DNA from: Solen grandis
Taxonomy: Eukaryota > Mollusca > Bivalvia > Adapedonta > Solenidae
Direction: 5' to 3'
Length of the DNA: 64,000 nt
NCBI GenBank assembly: GCA_021229015.1
Contig: CM037792.1
Location: forward strand, 44,335,880-44,399,879
Part shown: positions 1 to 14,000 of the stretch, in pieces
Layout of the letters: every line of letters begins with the position of its first letter
Numbering within the stretch: position 1 is the stretch's first letter
The notes under the pieces: generated by a model
Database searches by the model: none
What the model saw: only the letters and a program-made list of their open reading frames with translations
What the model was told of the DNA's origin: nothing
Translations under genes and position numbers: made by a program

Positions 1-1644
1 CTTTTAACCCAAGTACTTAAATTATTATTTTGATGAATATAGCTTACGCTTTTTATCATAATGGATGATTAGAGCAAAGGTTTGTCGTTATGACTTATAT
101 TGACAATGTGACACATCCCCTTCCTCTTTTAGGGAGGGAAATGTTTTTTTGATGCAAGATATTATTTACCTTTCCACGTTTTTTTTCCTTCTTTTTATGG
201 GTTTTTTTTTCGGGAAAACTTTAGAAAAAAATTTTAAAAAAAAATCTGATCTGAACTAAGGGTTTTTACCCATGTTTTTTGCTTTTCTTTTTGGCCGGTT
301 CCCCTTTTTTTCGGGGGAAAAAATGATATTTTATTGTTTTCATTTCTTTTTTGCTTATTTTAAAAAAAATTGCTCATTTTTTAAATTTGCACCGTTGCTT
401 TTTTTTATTTTTCCCATAAAAAGTTAAAACACTACATACATTACTTTTTAAAAATTTGTTGGGGACTAATATAAAGATAAAAAAGACTTTTTTCACAAAA
501 AAAAAAAAAAAGTTGAATCAGGTAAAATTTTGCTACAAAAACTTCCCTTTTCGTTTTTAAAACTGCAAAAAACTGATATACATTTGCAAAGGACTATGCG
601 ATTCTTTTATGAAAATTACATTTTTTTAAAATTTAAAAAATTTAGGCGGGGTTTAGAAAAAATTGAAAACCAAATAGTTTTTTTCATTGAAATTTTCTGT
701 ATTGCATTACTTTGTGAAATTCAAGGGTTTTTGGGGGGTTTTTTTAGGGGGTTTTTTTAAAAACCTAATTAAAATTTTACATGATCTTTATTATTTAAAA
801 ATTTTTATGAAAAAATCTAAAAATTCTGTAAATCGGAAATGATATACACCTTTGTATTTATCTTTAAACTTTGTTTAGTCATTTTTAAAAAATTTTAAAA
901 GTTTGCTGGGATGTTAAATCGGGGGGGAAAATTTTTTGGGCTAAAAAGTTTTTAACTCGCGAGGACAGTATTTGTGGGAAAACCTTTAAGCTCCCCTGAA
1001 ATATCCCAATTTCATGAAAAATTTTACAATTTCCTGATGAATAATATTTTCTTAAGATTTTGGGTTTTTAACCGGCGGTACAAAAATTTAAAAAAAAAAA
1101 AAAAAAAAAAACCCCAAAAAAAATTTTCACGCCCAATTTACTATATTCCCGACGGAAAAAAAAAATTTTTTCCCCAAACGAGTTCAATTTTCCCGACGAC
1201 ACAGATTAGCCGCAAACATACATATTTAAAAAGATTAAATTTTAAGAAAAAAAATCTTTGACAAAATCGTTTTTTCCAAACGATTACAAATTCCAGAGAC
1301 GAAAAAAACTTTCCCGGGACTTTTCCCAAATTTTCACAAATTTAATAAAATTTTTTAAAAAGCGAAAAAAAAAATTTCCAAATAAAAAAATTTGTTTTAT
1401 TTCTAACTATTTAAAATTGTCCACACACGCACCACACAGACACCCCACACAGTCACGCGCGCGCAAAAAACCACACCCCACCCTCCCATCATCATAAACT
1501 TTCACATCAATGTGTTTTCCCAAAAGGCCCAGCCCGAAAAAAAATTTAAAATTTGAGACCCTCTCAAAATATTCGAACAAATTTGGTTTAAAAGAAACGA
1601 AAATTCCATAAAAAATCGTTCTTTAGTCGAGCAAAGGCCCGGGG

Positions 1645-3175
1645 AAACCCAACTCAACCACTTTATTTTTTTGAAATAAATGGCTGAGTTACGATCTACG
1701 ATCCATCTCAACCTTTCCAGAACATTTTTCAATGGTTGAGCTACGACTAGGGCCCCCAGACAACCATTTTTTTGGGTTTATTTAAATTTGGTTTTGACTA
1801 CGATCTACGCCCCCAACCGACCTTTTCTATAACCCCTTTTTTTCCAAGGGTTTGAGCAAACGATTTTACGACCCAGTAAACCATTTTTTTTTGATTTATT
1901 TGAATGGTTGAGCGACAAAACTTCGACCAGCTAAACCCTTTTTAATTTGGGTTATTTGAATGGTTAGCTGCGACCCTCCCAAACCCATCGCCCAAATTCT
2001 ATAAACCATTTTCAATGGTTGAGTCGATCTACGATCCGGGCTCAAAAAATTTATTTTGGTTTATTTTGAAGGGTTAAAACCCTTAGGGAACAAGGGACCC
2101 CAGGTCAACCATTTATTTTGGTTTTTTTTGGAATGGTTAAATTTTACGATCTACGCCCCAGCTAAACCTTTTAAATTTTGGGTTTTTTTGAATTTTTTTA
2201 AAGCTACGATTTTCGACCCAGCCCCAACCATTTATTTTGGTTTTTTTGGAAGGGTTTTTGAGCTGCGATCTAAACCCAGGCGACCTTTCCCTATGAACTT
2301 TTTTAAATGGTTGAGCAGTTTTTAGGGTTTCCCAGCTCGCCCATTTATTTTGGTTTATTTGAATGGTTGAGCTACGATCTACGACCCAGCTCAACCATTT
2401 TTTTTTGGGGTTTTTTTCGAGGGGTTTGAGCTACGATCTACGACCCAGCTAAACCTTTTTAATTTGGTTTATTTTGAAATTTGAGCTCCCGTTTTCTACC
2501 ACCCAGCTCGACCTTTTTCTTTTGAACATTTTCAATGGTTGAGCTGCGATCTTGCCCCCGCTAACCCATTTTTTTGGTTTTTTGGGTTGGTTAGTACGTT
2601 TCTAGCCCCAGCTAAACCCATTTTTTTTTGGGTTTTTGGGGGTTGAGCTACGATCTACGTTTCCCCGGGTCGATCTTTCTTTTAAATTTTTCCCAAGGGT
2701 TGAGAAACGACTAGGGCCCCAGCTAAAACCATTTTTTTTGGGGGTTTATTTTGAATGGTTGAGCTACGATCTACGCCCCAGCTCAACCATTTTTTTTGGG
2801 TTTATTTGAATAGTTGAGTTTCCCGTTCTACGACCCAGCTCGACCTTTTCTATGAACTTTTTTAAAGGGTTTTGAGCTGCAAATCTTCGACCCACCCTAA
2901 CCATTTATTTTGGTTTTTTTGAAGGGTTGAGCTACAAATCTACGCCCAGCTCAACCAAAAAAATTTTTGGGTTTATTTGAAGGTTTAGCTACTTCTACGC
3001 CCCGTTTTAAACCTTTTTAATTTTGGTTTTTTTAAAGGGGGGGGCTTCGACCCTTAGACCAGTTCAACCTTTTAATTTGGTTTATTTGAATGATTAAAGC
3101 TCCCGATCTAGACCCAGGTCGAAAAAGGGAAAATGGTTTTTTATGTTTTGTTTAACGATTACGATCTACGCAAAA
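1645..3175. repeat. 54-bp tandem repeat array (about 27 units)
   Basis: A unit of about 54 bp recurs. It runs GGTTGAGCTACGATCTACGA, then CCCAGCTCAACCATTTATTT, then TGGTTTATTTGAAT. GGTTGAGCT and AGCTCAACC are inverted, so each unit can fold on itself. A second unit type, with CTCGACCTTTTCTATGAAC in place of the TTTATTTTGG segment, is interspersed (near 1700, 1810, 2000, 2280, 2510, 2670 and 2840), giving a higher-order pattern. Homopolymer errors blur the exact unit length and count. Confidence 0.85.
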
Positions 3176-4797
3176 TGATCTTATTTTTTTTTGAAAATTT
3201 TTCAAATATTTTTGAAATTTTTTAATCGTATGTAAAACCCTGTAAAGGTTTAGAGCAAAGACCAATGTGAAAACGAGTACCTGGCATCTTCTCAAAATAA
3301 ATAATAAAAAAATAAAAAAAATTAAAAGGGTTGTTTGAAAGTGCACAAACGACACACTTATCCGTAATACAAAAAAAAAAGGGAAACCCCTCTCAAAAAA
3401 AAAAAATTTCCCCCTTAATTTAGAGATTCGTTGACGTCAGTTTGATCCACATCTCATATTTAAAGATGTTTTTTTCCCATTTTTCTTAGTTATCCCAACA
3501 TTTAGGGCTAATACTTAAATCGGGCTCTTATAACATAACCGTTAATAACAAAAAATTTTCTTTCGAAATGTATTTCCCACGACGTGAAATTTAAATTAAT
3601 AGGGGTTTTTAAAAAAAAGGCCCTCCCGAAAAAATAAAATTCCATGGAGTTGAAAGAAAAAAAGAATTATTTTTTCCCCCCCCGGGCTTCGCCAAAAGGG
3701 GGTTTAATTTTTTCACTTGGGAGGCCCCGTTCGTCGTCCGTCAAAACTTTTTTCCCGGTTTTTTTTTTTTTTTTTAAAAGGGGCCTTGCGATTTTTGATC
3801 AATTTTTTTTTATGGGGTCTCCCAAACCAAAATTTTTCAGCCCAAAAATTCAAGTTTGGGGGTTCCCGGCCATGATTTTTTTTTTTTTTTTAAAAAATTA
3901 GGGGCCTTTGGGGATTTAAAATTTGGGAAAATTTCCCTTTTAAACTCACCAAGAAAACTTCCCCTTTTTAAACGAAATTTTTTAAAATTTTTTTCAACTC
4001 CCCCCAAAATGCACCAGCTATTGGGGGGTTCCTGAGGGTTGATTTTTAATTTTTCGTTTTAAACTTTCATCAAAGCACTGATAAATAATTGACTTGTTCG
4101 AAACGTAAAGGGAGGGGGGGGGGTTTTTTTTTTTTTTCTTTTCGCTTTAAAGGGGGATTTAGTATTGCCTAAATGCTTTTTTTTAAAATTTGGAAAAAAA
4201 AAAATAAAAATCAGCGGGGTTTTTTTAGACGTACCCAAAGGGAAAACCCAATGCTGGAAAATTTTACTTCCCTTTAAAACTACATAAAAATTAAAACTTA
4301 CAAGTAGAAATTTTTAATCATATGACTTTGTGCTGAAAAAAATTTTTTTCCTGTTTGTATTTTCCACAAATATTTTTTTTATAGTTAAAAACGTTACAGA
4401 TAACTTTTGGGCCCAAATTTTTACATAACTCCGCGTCACGCGGTGTATTTACATTTTAGAATAGTTTTTTGATCTCGAACAGGCGGTTTAATGTTTTTTG
4501 ATTTTTTTTTCAAATAAATTTTTGGGAAAAATGTATGGGGAAATCCGGGTTTTTAAATCTTTTAATTTTCAGTTTTATTTGAAATTATTTTTTTAGGTTA
4601 GATTTCAAAAGAAAATTCTTTACAGTCCGTTCATTTTTGTTTTTGAATTTTTGGGTTCTTATAATCGTTTTTTACTCCCCCATTTTAAGGGTCATATGAA
4701 AAAAAAAATCTGACATGTTTTGTCTTTTTCATATAAATTTTTAAAAAGTTCTTTGAAAATTTTTATTAAGCGACCCCTCAGATATATATAAAATATA

Positions 4798-4835
4798 GGG
4801 GAGAGAGAGAGAGAGAGGAGGGGAAGAGAGAGAAA
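4798..4835. repeat. (GA)n microsatellite
   Basis: An interrupted run of GA dinucleotides flanked by AT-rich sequence. Confidence 0.85.
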
Positions 4836-7800
4836 AAATTGGAATTTAGAAAATATAAATCTGCAAAGCGAGCAAGTAAAATATTGCGTTTCCTGTTTTT
4901 ATGGTTTCAAAATGTTTTATAACGCCCCTTTTAAAGTGCTTTTTCGGAGAAATACGAATCCAAACCCTTTTTATGAACATTACGATGTTATTTGCACAAA
5001 AGTTACCTCGTAAAGTCATTTGATCCCAAATTCATTTTTTTTAACAGTTCTCAGAGGGGGGAAATAAATTAAAAAAAAAAAATCCAACCGAAAATTAATG
5101 TTTCACAGTAAAATTAGCTTGAACGATATTCAATTTTTTTTTATTTTAGATGTTTTTTTTGCGGGAAAGAAATGCATTTGATTGTTTACGGGGTTTTTAA
5201 ATACTAAAATTAAACATGTTTGGGGTTTTTGCCTAAAACCCTTTTAAAGGAAAAAAAAGGACAAAAAAATTTAGGGGCCAAATTATTTTCATGTGTTTGA
5301 ATTAAAACCAGGCAAAAAAACTTTTTGAAACCGTGCGTTGCAAGTTTCTCACAAAAACACCCTTTAATTTTTTGAAGAAAAATTTCAAAATTATTTTTAA
5401 CCCCAAGGGTTTAAAGATTCTACTTTTTTTTCCCCCTAGTGAATCTGTAGTACTTTTAAAGCGGGTTTGGGGCCCCCTCTTCTTTTTTCCCCCCCTCTCA
5501 GTTAATTTGCTTTATATTAAAGGGAAAACGCAAATGCCCGGGTTAAATGCCTAAAAACAAAACCCAAATTTTCCCTAAATCAAAAAGCAAAATTCAAAAA
5601 CAGCTGTTTTAAACACGTGACGGGTTGGGCCCCTACACAAAAAACCAAACCAAATGTGCGTAGTACTAAAAGGGTTTCTGTGTAAGCGTTTTTTAACTAG
5701 ATTTTTATGAAAAAACCCCGTTTGTCGTAAAAAAATGTCGGGAAAGGGGGATATATTTTCCCTCTATTTTTATTTAAAAAAAAAAATAACACACCCCAAA
5801 ATTTAAATTTCATATCCGGGAATTATTGGGTCACTTCTCACAGACAACAAGGAAAAGGGGTTTTCCTGAAAAACAACCCTTGGTTGAGGTTAACATTTGT
5901 AGCGAATTTCATTTATAGACCTTTTTGCGATTTATGTATATTACCCTTAAAAACCCAATGTATATCAAAACTTTTTTATATCTAAATTATTTAAATAAAA
6001 TTTAAATATATTAAAACAAAATTTAATATTGAACCAGTTAAACATCTTGGTTCGGGGGACATATTTAAAAACCCAAAAAAATGGAAACGGGCCTTTATTT
6101 ACAAAAAAAAAAAATCAAAGACAAAAAAACTGACTCCGAATAAGAATTTAAAGGGAAAGGTTTGGGTATTTTTTAATTAAGCCCTACCAATCGTCCTTTC
6201 AAAATTTTTTGAAAAAAAGGTGTGTTGAAAAAACCCAAAATCCCTGATTTTTTTGATTTTAAAGGGAAAAAATTTGGGTTTGAATGTTTCCCAAAGGGTG
6301 TTGGACACCCTTTTTGGGCGGACTTGTTACGGGGAAAGGGCTGGTTATCATTTTTTAAAAGGGTATCCTTTAAAAAATTCCCCAATTTGATATTGGTTTT
6401 TAAACGTAACTCTTAAAAACAATCGGGATTTCGGTTCCATGAAGCGGGGTTAAAAAGGAAAAGCTTTTTTGGCATTCATGACAATCTTTTAAATATTTTT
6501 CCCCGTTTAAAATTTTAAATTCTATGGATTTTTTCCCCAGTGCTCCCGCTTCGGGGTTTTTTTGCGAAAAAATTCCCAATAAAAAAATTTCAAATAAAAA
6601 GGAAAAAAAAATACATACACATGCTTCATGTTTTGTTGTATTTTAAAAAGGGTTTAAATGGAAAATACTTGATAATTTTTATGCTTTCCCTATCTGTAAA
6701 TTTTAAATTTTTTTTGGAAAAATGCCCACCTGATTCAAAAAACCACCCCCAAGACTCCTGTCTACGTGAAAAAAAAGCCCCAGGTTATGCAAAAAGGGTC
6801 CCGTAAAGAGAATTCAACTGATCCCCTTTAAAGGATTTGTTCTTTACTCGAAAATTTTTTTTTATCGCGGGGGGTGATAGATTTTACCTCCCCCAAAAAT
6901 TTATTTAACAAAAAAAAGCCCCCACGTGAATCTCTCACTCGTTAAAATTTAAATTTTGACAATTAAAACCCAGTAAGAAAATTTTTGATCAAGTATTCGG
7001 AAACTTTTAAAGGGCCTTCAATTAATGACATTTTTTGTGCTGATTTTAAAAAAACTTTCTATTCGCCTTTGATCAGATATTTTAAACCAATTGTCAATTT
7101 TTTTGCCCCGCAAACACTAAATTTTTAATAGTTTAATGCGTCTATATTTTTCTCGTTTATAAAATTGAAGTTTTTTTCCAAAGCAAATTTTGGTATAATT
7201 TTTAAAAATCAAAAAGGGGGGCTAATTCCCCTTTGACAAAAAATTCAAACATGTCGTGAAAATTAAAGGTTGCAATATCTTAAAATTCCATTTTGCAAGC
7301 AAAATTTTTAAATTTAAAACAAGTTTTTAAAATATCTGTTTCAATGAGAAAAAAAAAATTCGATTTACAAAAAAATTTTTCATTAAAGGGAAGGGGCCCT
7401 TTAACGTTTCCGAAAGGGTATCCTTTTTTTCTTTAAAGGATTATATCTTGAATCCAAAACAATGTTTACCATTATACTAAATTTTGATTCATTTCCAAAA
7501 AGAGCGCAGGGAAAAGTTTTTTGGGTTTCAAACTGATGAAATCGAAAAAAAAAAGGGGCTCAAAATTTGAAATGAGAAAAAAAAGATTTCGAAAAGTAAT
7601 CTTAATTGTTTTTGGGAAAAATAGAGCTCATTTAAAGATTAAAAGACTCTAAATGTAGCAAAAATTCCATATCTTGAAACTGGATGAAAATTTTTAAAAT
7701 AAAATTTTAACATTTAAAAAAAACTTTAAAAAAATAAAATTTTTTAAACCAAAATTTTTCCCAAAACCTTTTTCCCTAATTTAGGGGAAACCCTCTATTT

Positions 7801-8609
7801 AATTTTATTTTTTGAACCCCAAGGGGGAAAAATGCATTGTCTGAAAATTATGAAAACGAATTTATGAGAAAAACATAGGGTTTAAAAGGGTTGCTTTAAA
7901 AGGATTCTGTTACAATTTCATGCAAAAAAAATCTAAAACTTTACCCTGGGAAAAATTGGGAAGGTCCCCTTTTAAACAGGGGAGAAAAATCATGACGAAA
8001 AAATTATCGGGGGGGGGGGGGGGGGGTTTTAATAAAAGAAGTTATATGCATGGCTTTGATAAATTTGGGAGGGCTATTAGGGTTCTAAACCAAAAACCTT
8101 TAAACGAATTCCAGTTCAAAAGGGGTTAAAATACATTTTTTTTGGTGTATTCTTTTCCCAAAAGTTATTTAAAATTTATTTTTGTCCGGAACAAAACTCG
8201 AAAATTATACGAAATTGACTTAAAATTTAAAAAAAAAGGGGTTTGAAAACCCCGATGGCGACAAGGAGAAGTTCAGTGTCCAAGGAACTGTAATTAAACT
8301 TTAAAATATGTGTAAAAAACCTAACTCTCTCTACCCAATTTAAATTAAGATTTTACTTACTTATTTTATTTATTTTACTTTAAAACCAATACACAATGAA
8401 TACGGGTTTTCTAATCTTTTGCTTCACCTTGAGTCTGGCTTTTCTGTTGTTGTTTTTTTTGGGGGTTTACCGTCGTTTTGCGTTTAGTTTTTCCCAATAA
8501 AAGCGACGCCGCAAATTTTACAGGTGGGGGAAGACCCGATTTACCCCAGGGGTCCCCGGGGGTTAACCACCGCCAAAACCGCAACCCGGGTTAAGGCTTT
8601 TCCACAAAA

Positions 8610-8715
8610 AAAAATTGGGAAGGCCCTGCCGGGATTCGAAACCCACCCCACAGCGGTGAGGGGGGGAGAGATTTGTACCCCACGACTGTAACCGTCGGCC
8701 ACGGGCCCGGGAATT
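8610..8715 (-). mobile_element. tRNA-derived SINE head (minus strand)
   Basis: Read on the minus strand, the segment has a Pol III A-box-like GTGGCCGACGGTTAC near 8688-8702 and a B-box-like GGGTTTCGAATCCCGG near 8629-8644. This is the arrangement of a Leu/Ser-type tRNA or of a SINE head derived from one. Spacing between the boxes is inflated by G runs. No intact cloverleaf can be drawn, so a SINE or tRNA pseudogene is more likely than a working tRNA. Confidence 0.55.
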
Positions 8716-10667
8716 TCCTTACCCAAAGCGTTTTGCGGGGGGGGGGGGGGGGGGGGAAAAGGGAAATTAGGGGAAGTTCTTGTTTTTGGGAAAAAAACTG
8801 GCCGTCCCCACTGGGGGCATCTTTTTCCGAGGTAAATTTATTTTAGCAATCATTGGGAAAGGGCCAAGGGCCGCCCCCTTTTTGGGAAAATCTGACAATG
8901 GCTTTCAAAAAAAAAAGATTTTTTTTAAGGGATTTTCCTAGGAGATTTAAAAAAAAATTTAAAATGTATTTAATTTCATGTTGGGGCTTTTTCCGATTAA
9001 AAGTTTCTATCCCTTTTTACCATACGGACCCAAATTACTTTAAAAAAACACTATTTTTTCTTTAATTTCAACTTTATATTTTTCGTCAAATTTTTGTTTT
9101 TTTTTGGGTTTTTTTTGGAAATAAAATTTTCAATACAACAAAAAAATACTTAAAAAAAAAAATATTCGGCGTAAGTTTAAAAAAAAGGGATGAAAGTTAA
9201 AAAAATAAAAGTTTTTTTAAAAATTAAAATATTTTTTATAATTTAAAGTGGCCCAAAATTTTTAAAAGGTCCCCGTGATATTGAAATAACTTGGGTTTTA
9301 TATTTTTCGCTAAAATTTAGGAGAGAATTTATTTCCAGTGAAAAAAAAAAAAGAAAGGGACCCAAAAATTGGGAAAAAAAAAACCAACCAGGAAAAATAT
9401 CTATAAAAAGGATTCCATCTTGGAGCCCTTGGGTTAGCAGGCGAAGCACCCTTTAAAAAAAGGTGCCACGGAGTTGATTCCCCTTATTTTGGTTTTTTTT
9501 AGCCCCTTATTTTCACGCGAGTTTTGCAACTTTCAGGAAAAATGTCCCCTACCCAGGATAACTACGTTTAAAAGCTCCAACTGTTTTCCTTTTCCATCTA
9601 GATTTTTTTATGTTTGAATTTTTTAACAAGATGTTTTTTTTTTTTTTTTTAAATAGGGTTTGATTAAAAACAGTTATTTTCCAACTGACAAAACGGGGGA
9701 GAAAGAAATGCACCCCCGAAAAATCCCATTTTTTGTAGAATTTTTATAAAATTCTTTTATTTCAAAGCAGGTTTAAAAAGGGCGCTTTTCCTAATTCTTC
9801 GGTTTTTTTTACCAAGATAAAAATTGGTTTAAGAAATTGGTCAAAAAACCAATTTTTTTACCCAAATTCGCCGAACAAACCTGTGACCAAAATTTAAGGA
9901 CATTTAATCAATCAACAGAACACCCCCGGTTTAGCAACATTTAAAAAACTTAATAAGCTAAAAAACCCAATTTTTTATTAGTTAAATTTTTTCCCCTAGT
10001 TTTTGTAGTTAAAAGGGTTTTTACAAGTAAACAATTATCGCAATGGGGATAAAATCCCTCGTTATTCCCGTAAAAATTTTTAAAAATAAGACCAACCCCT
10101 TTGGACAGCTATCAACTTTTTAATTTTTGAGTGGTCTGATAATAAAATTTTTAGTAAACAGGAAAAAAAGGGGGAAAAGGGGGCCCGAAAAATAGTGGGG
10201 TTTTTAATTGGGTTTAGGTTTGGGCTTTAAAAAAAAGGTTTTGGGTTTTTTATGAAGTTTTACTGTTTTTTTTTTTTCCCAAAGGAGATGATCTAGATTT
10301 CATATTAAATTTTTAAAAACCTCGGTTAGAAATGAGGAATTTGAATGATGCCCTTTTTTGTTTTTTAAAAAATATTAAATTTGAACTGAAACAATGATTT
10401 AAAAATTGCTTATACAAAAAAAAATTTTCCGTCGGGGGTTTTTACCTAATCTAAATCAACAAAGCTTGTAAAAAATAAGTTCCCTCCAAATCAAAATTTT
10501 TAAGGGGGGAGACCCGGAAAAGCCAAAATGAAAATATGTGTTTTAAATTTTGTAAACAAGTGAAGTTTTTAAAGTACAGTTTCATTAAAATGTCCATTTG
10601 TTCTGATGGTTTCCCTATCAGCTTACCCCTACCCTTTTACAAAACACATATCTAGTAAAAAGTTAAA

Positions 10668-10862
10668 CCTGTCTTAGCGGCCACCCCTTTCTTAGCACCC
10701 CAAACCCGTTTTAGCGGTCAAATTTTTTTTTTACCAAAAATATCATTTCGTTTTTTATATAAACCCTTCATTTAGCGGGCATTTCTATTAAGAGGCCAAT
10801 TTTTTCTTGTTCCCTTGACTGACCCCTTAACCCCAGGGGTTTTAAAATGGTTTTTTATATAA
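10668..10862. repeat. dispersed repeat with recurrent TTAGCGGNCA motif
   Basis: The motif TTAGCGG followed by CCA, TCA or GCA recurs near 10674, 10710 and 10774, separated by T- and C-rich runs, and the segment ends in TGACCCCTTAACCCCAGGGG, which reads as a degraded inverted copy of the start. I recognise this only as a type of short inverted-repeat element seen in invertebrate genomes. The sequence is too error-laden to give exact ends. Confidence 0.4.
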
Positions 10863-10994
10863 ATAAGAGGCTAGTTGTTAAATAAAGAAATATTAAGTTT
10901 TAACATTTGTAAGGCCCCCCAAATTCCCCCATTTAACGTTTTTACTTTTTTTTTTGTGATTTCAATTTAAATTAAAAATCAGACTTTCCGGTCT

Positions 10995-11072
10995 CTTTAA
11001 GGCGAGTGGGTTTTTAAACGTCCGCCTTAGGGATTTGGGGAGATCGTGGGTTTTAAACCCCAACCCCGGTAT
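10995..11072 (+). mobile_element. tRNA-derived SINE-like fragment
   Basis: GGCGAGTGGG at 11001 and a B-box-like GTGGGTTTTAAACCCC at 11047-11062 are separated by a plausible anticodon-arm region (TCCGCCTTAGGGATT). This fits a Leu-type tRNA head with stretched homopolymers. The downstream sequence is not recognised. Confidence 0.45.
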
Positions 11073-14000
11073 ACCAAAAAAACGTTTTTTTAAAATTTTA
11101 CTGATATGCTCCCCTTGCATTTGCCCCTTAGCGTTTAAAAAGGGAGTTTTCCCGGGCTGGGTTTGGGCCCAAATGTCAGGATTTTTTAAATTTTATGGGG
11201 TTTTGGTTCCCTTTTCGCATTTCTACAGCGTGTTTCAAACAGTAAGGCACACACTTTATCTAATTTTAAAAAAGGTACAAATTTAAAAAGGGATTTTTTA
11301 AAACCCCAAAAAACAAACAAAAGTTTTTATATTTTAAAAATTTTTTGTTTCATGTGCCCCGGGTTTTAAAATTTTTTTTAGGTTTCTCCCTCCTTTAAAA
11401 AAAGTTAGCTCGTCCCTAAAAAGAATTTTTAAATTTTTTCTTCCCGTTTAAAATTGTTAAGCTTTTTAAAATTTTTTGGAAACAACGCAAAAAATTTTTT
11501 TTTTGTCAACCGAGGAAAGCCGAAAAACCCCCGATCCCGGGACTTTTCTTTTGCTTTCAGTTTTTTCGTAAGGGCCCTTTGGGGCTTTTCTATGTTTTAA
11601 AATCCCCGCTTTTTTTTTAAATTTTTGTCATCTCTACCCCCGAGGGAAACCTCTTTATTGACCCAATTTTTTTCCACATTTTGAAAAAATGCGGTCCCCG
11701 ACTTTGGGGGCCGCCGGGGGCCGGGCTTTTGGCCCCAAAACAAACGAAAACCCAAATTTAAAAAAACACCGTATAAAAATTGTGAACCAGTTGCGCTAGG
11801 GCCTTTTTGGATCTTTCTAAAAAAAAGAGCGTGCTATGGTGGGTATTTTGTCAAAATTTGCTCCCCGACATGTTTAAAACCCTTTTATGTCTTTATTAAC
11901 CATTGAAAAAATAGAAAAAATTTTTTTTGAAACCTTTTTTTTTCTTTGCCCCGAAAGTTTTTACGCTCCGGGGGCTGGTTTTTTCAGGGAAATTTATTCG
12001 TCCGACACGGAAAAATTTACTCGAAATCGAGCGGGGGCGAGGGATTTTTTTCAGCCCGGTTCCATTAGATATTTTTTTTCGGGCTCTCTGTATTCAAATT
12101 TTATTGTTTTGTTTTTTTTTTTCGATTTTAAATTTTTTATTTGCAATGAACATTTTTTTTAAATTAAATCATTTCCCCCCCGTTTTGGGATAGAACTTTT
12201 AAACGTCCCCATCGAAAAACCCCGGCTCTTGCGTTTTTTTATCCACGATTTCGACTTTTCCAAAAAAATTTTAAAGGTTCTATTTCTGCCCTTGCCCCCT
12301 TTTTTTTTCGGGGTTTGGGTTTAAGGGCTGATTAAACCCCGTTCTGCAGTATTTTAAATATTAAAAATGGTTTTCAGGGGGGAAAATTGTTTTTACAATT
12401 TTCAAAAATTTGGGCTGATCATGGGAAAGTTTAAAAAACCCCAAAAACCATCAATAATTTCAAACATTCACTTTATTTCGTCTGGGTAATTTCCCATTTT
12501 TTTTACCCGTGACGAAACATCCTATTATGTTTCAGATAGTGTTTTCTCGGGACAAATTTTTTTAAAATTATTGTCCTTTTTCTATTTAAGATTAAAACCA
12601 AATTTCCAAACTTAAACAACTTAAACTATTATATATAAATTTTTTTGAACGCAAAAGAAAAATATTTTAAAAAATTTTCGAAAAAAAAAAATATTCTTTT
12701 TAGGGTTTAAAGGAGCAAAACAAAGGGGAAAAATTTATTAAATGAAATTTAAATTTTCAACAAAACCATGGAAAACCAAAACTGCTTCAAAACATTAGAC
12801 AATGTCAGGTATTATTTTTTAAAACGCCCTTTCATTCCCCGAACCAGTTTTAAAAATTCCCCCAACTTTTAAGAAGTAAACCAAAAAGCCCGGAATTCCC
12901 CGTATATGTTTCTTTCTGTAAAAACAATAGTTTTTGGGCCCTTTAAACCCCCATATGTTTTCATTTTTATGATTATGATTGATTGACACTAACCCCTTTT
13001 TTTCTTGTGTTTCATGCGGTTTTTTTTTGGGGGGGGGGGGTTTGGGGGGGGGGGGGGGCAGGCCTTTTTTTTAAAAAGACATTTGCATTTTATTCAGTAT
13101 CAGTTTAACCCCAAAAAGGGGTTTAAAATTTTCCTTTTTGTCAAGGAAAAAAAAAAGGGAAAAAGTTGGGTCGTAAACAAAGGTTTCCCCTGTGTAAAAA
13201 TATTATTTTAAAAAAAAATTATAAAAATTTAAATTTGCCCTTGAAAGATTATATGTGATTTTTATTATAAGGGCCAGGATGTTGTTTGCGCTGAAACAAT
13301 AAAAAGGAAATTTGTGGGAAAAACATTTCCCGGGGCTGTTTTTTTTCTTCCAATTTCCCCAAAACAATAAGATATGTACAAATTTTCTCATTTAAAACGG
13401 GGAAATTTTCCCTTTTTTTTCCGAAAGGGCCCCGGGTTTTATGAACCATTTTTGTTTGTATTTTTTCCCCCATTTTTGAATTTCGGAATTTGAAAAAAGC
13501 TTTTCCCGGGGACAGAGAATGTTTTGTAGAGAGATTTCCATTTTTACTTTGTTTTCCCCTTTTTCGATTTTTGTTCAGGAATTTTTAGGGGGTTTAATGT
13601 TTTGGTTTTCAACCCCAAAAACATTGACAATGCCACGTGTTTAAAACTAAACCATTTTAAACGTTTTTATAAAGGTTTAGACAGTTTGCTGAATTCAAAA
13701 AACATCGAAAAAATTTTTTTTTTAAAAAGTGCTTGGATGGGTTACATATTTTTAGTTTAATTTTTTTTTTTCCTTTGGTTTTAAATCTGGGAAAAATTTT
13801 CTTCCTTTTTATCCCTTTCCATCACCAACCCTTATTAAAATCAAAGGAACACGTTGTAATTAAACTTTCGATTTTATATTTAAAAATGTTTTTGAAAAAA
13901 GATTTTAATTTTCCCAACTGAAATTTTCCCCAGGGGGCCCAAAAAAAATTTTGTTGGGTTTTTTGGTTTTGGACCCCTGCAAAGAAAGGAAAACCCCTTT

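Noticed and set aside
1645..3175. Regular repeats that might suggest a CRISPR array
   Set aside because: The units are contiguous without unique spacers, and the genome is eukaryotic.
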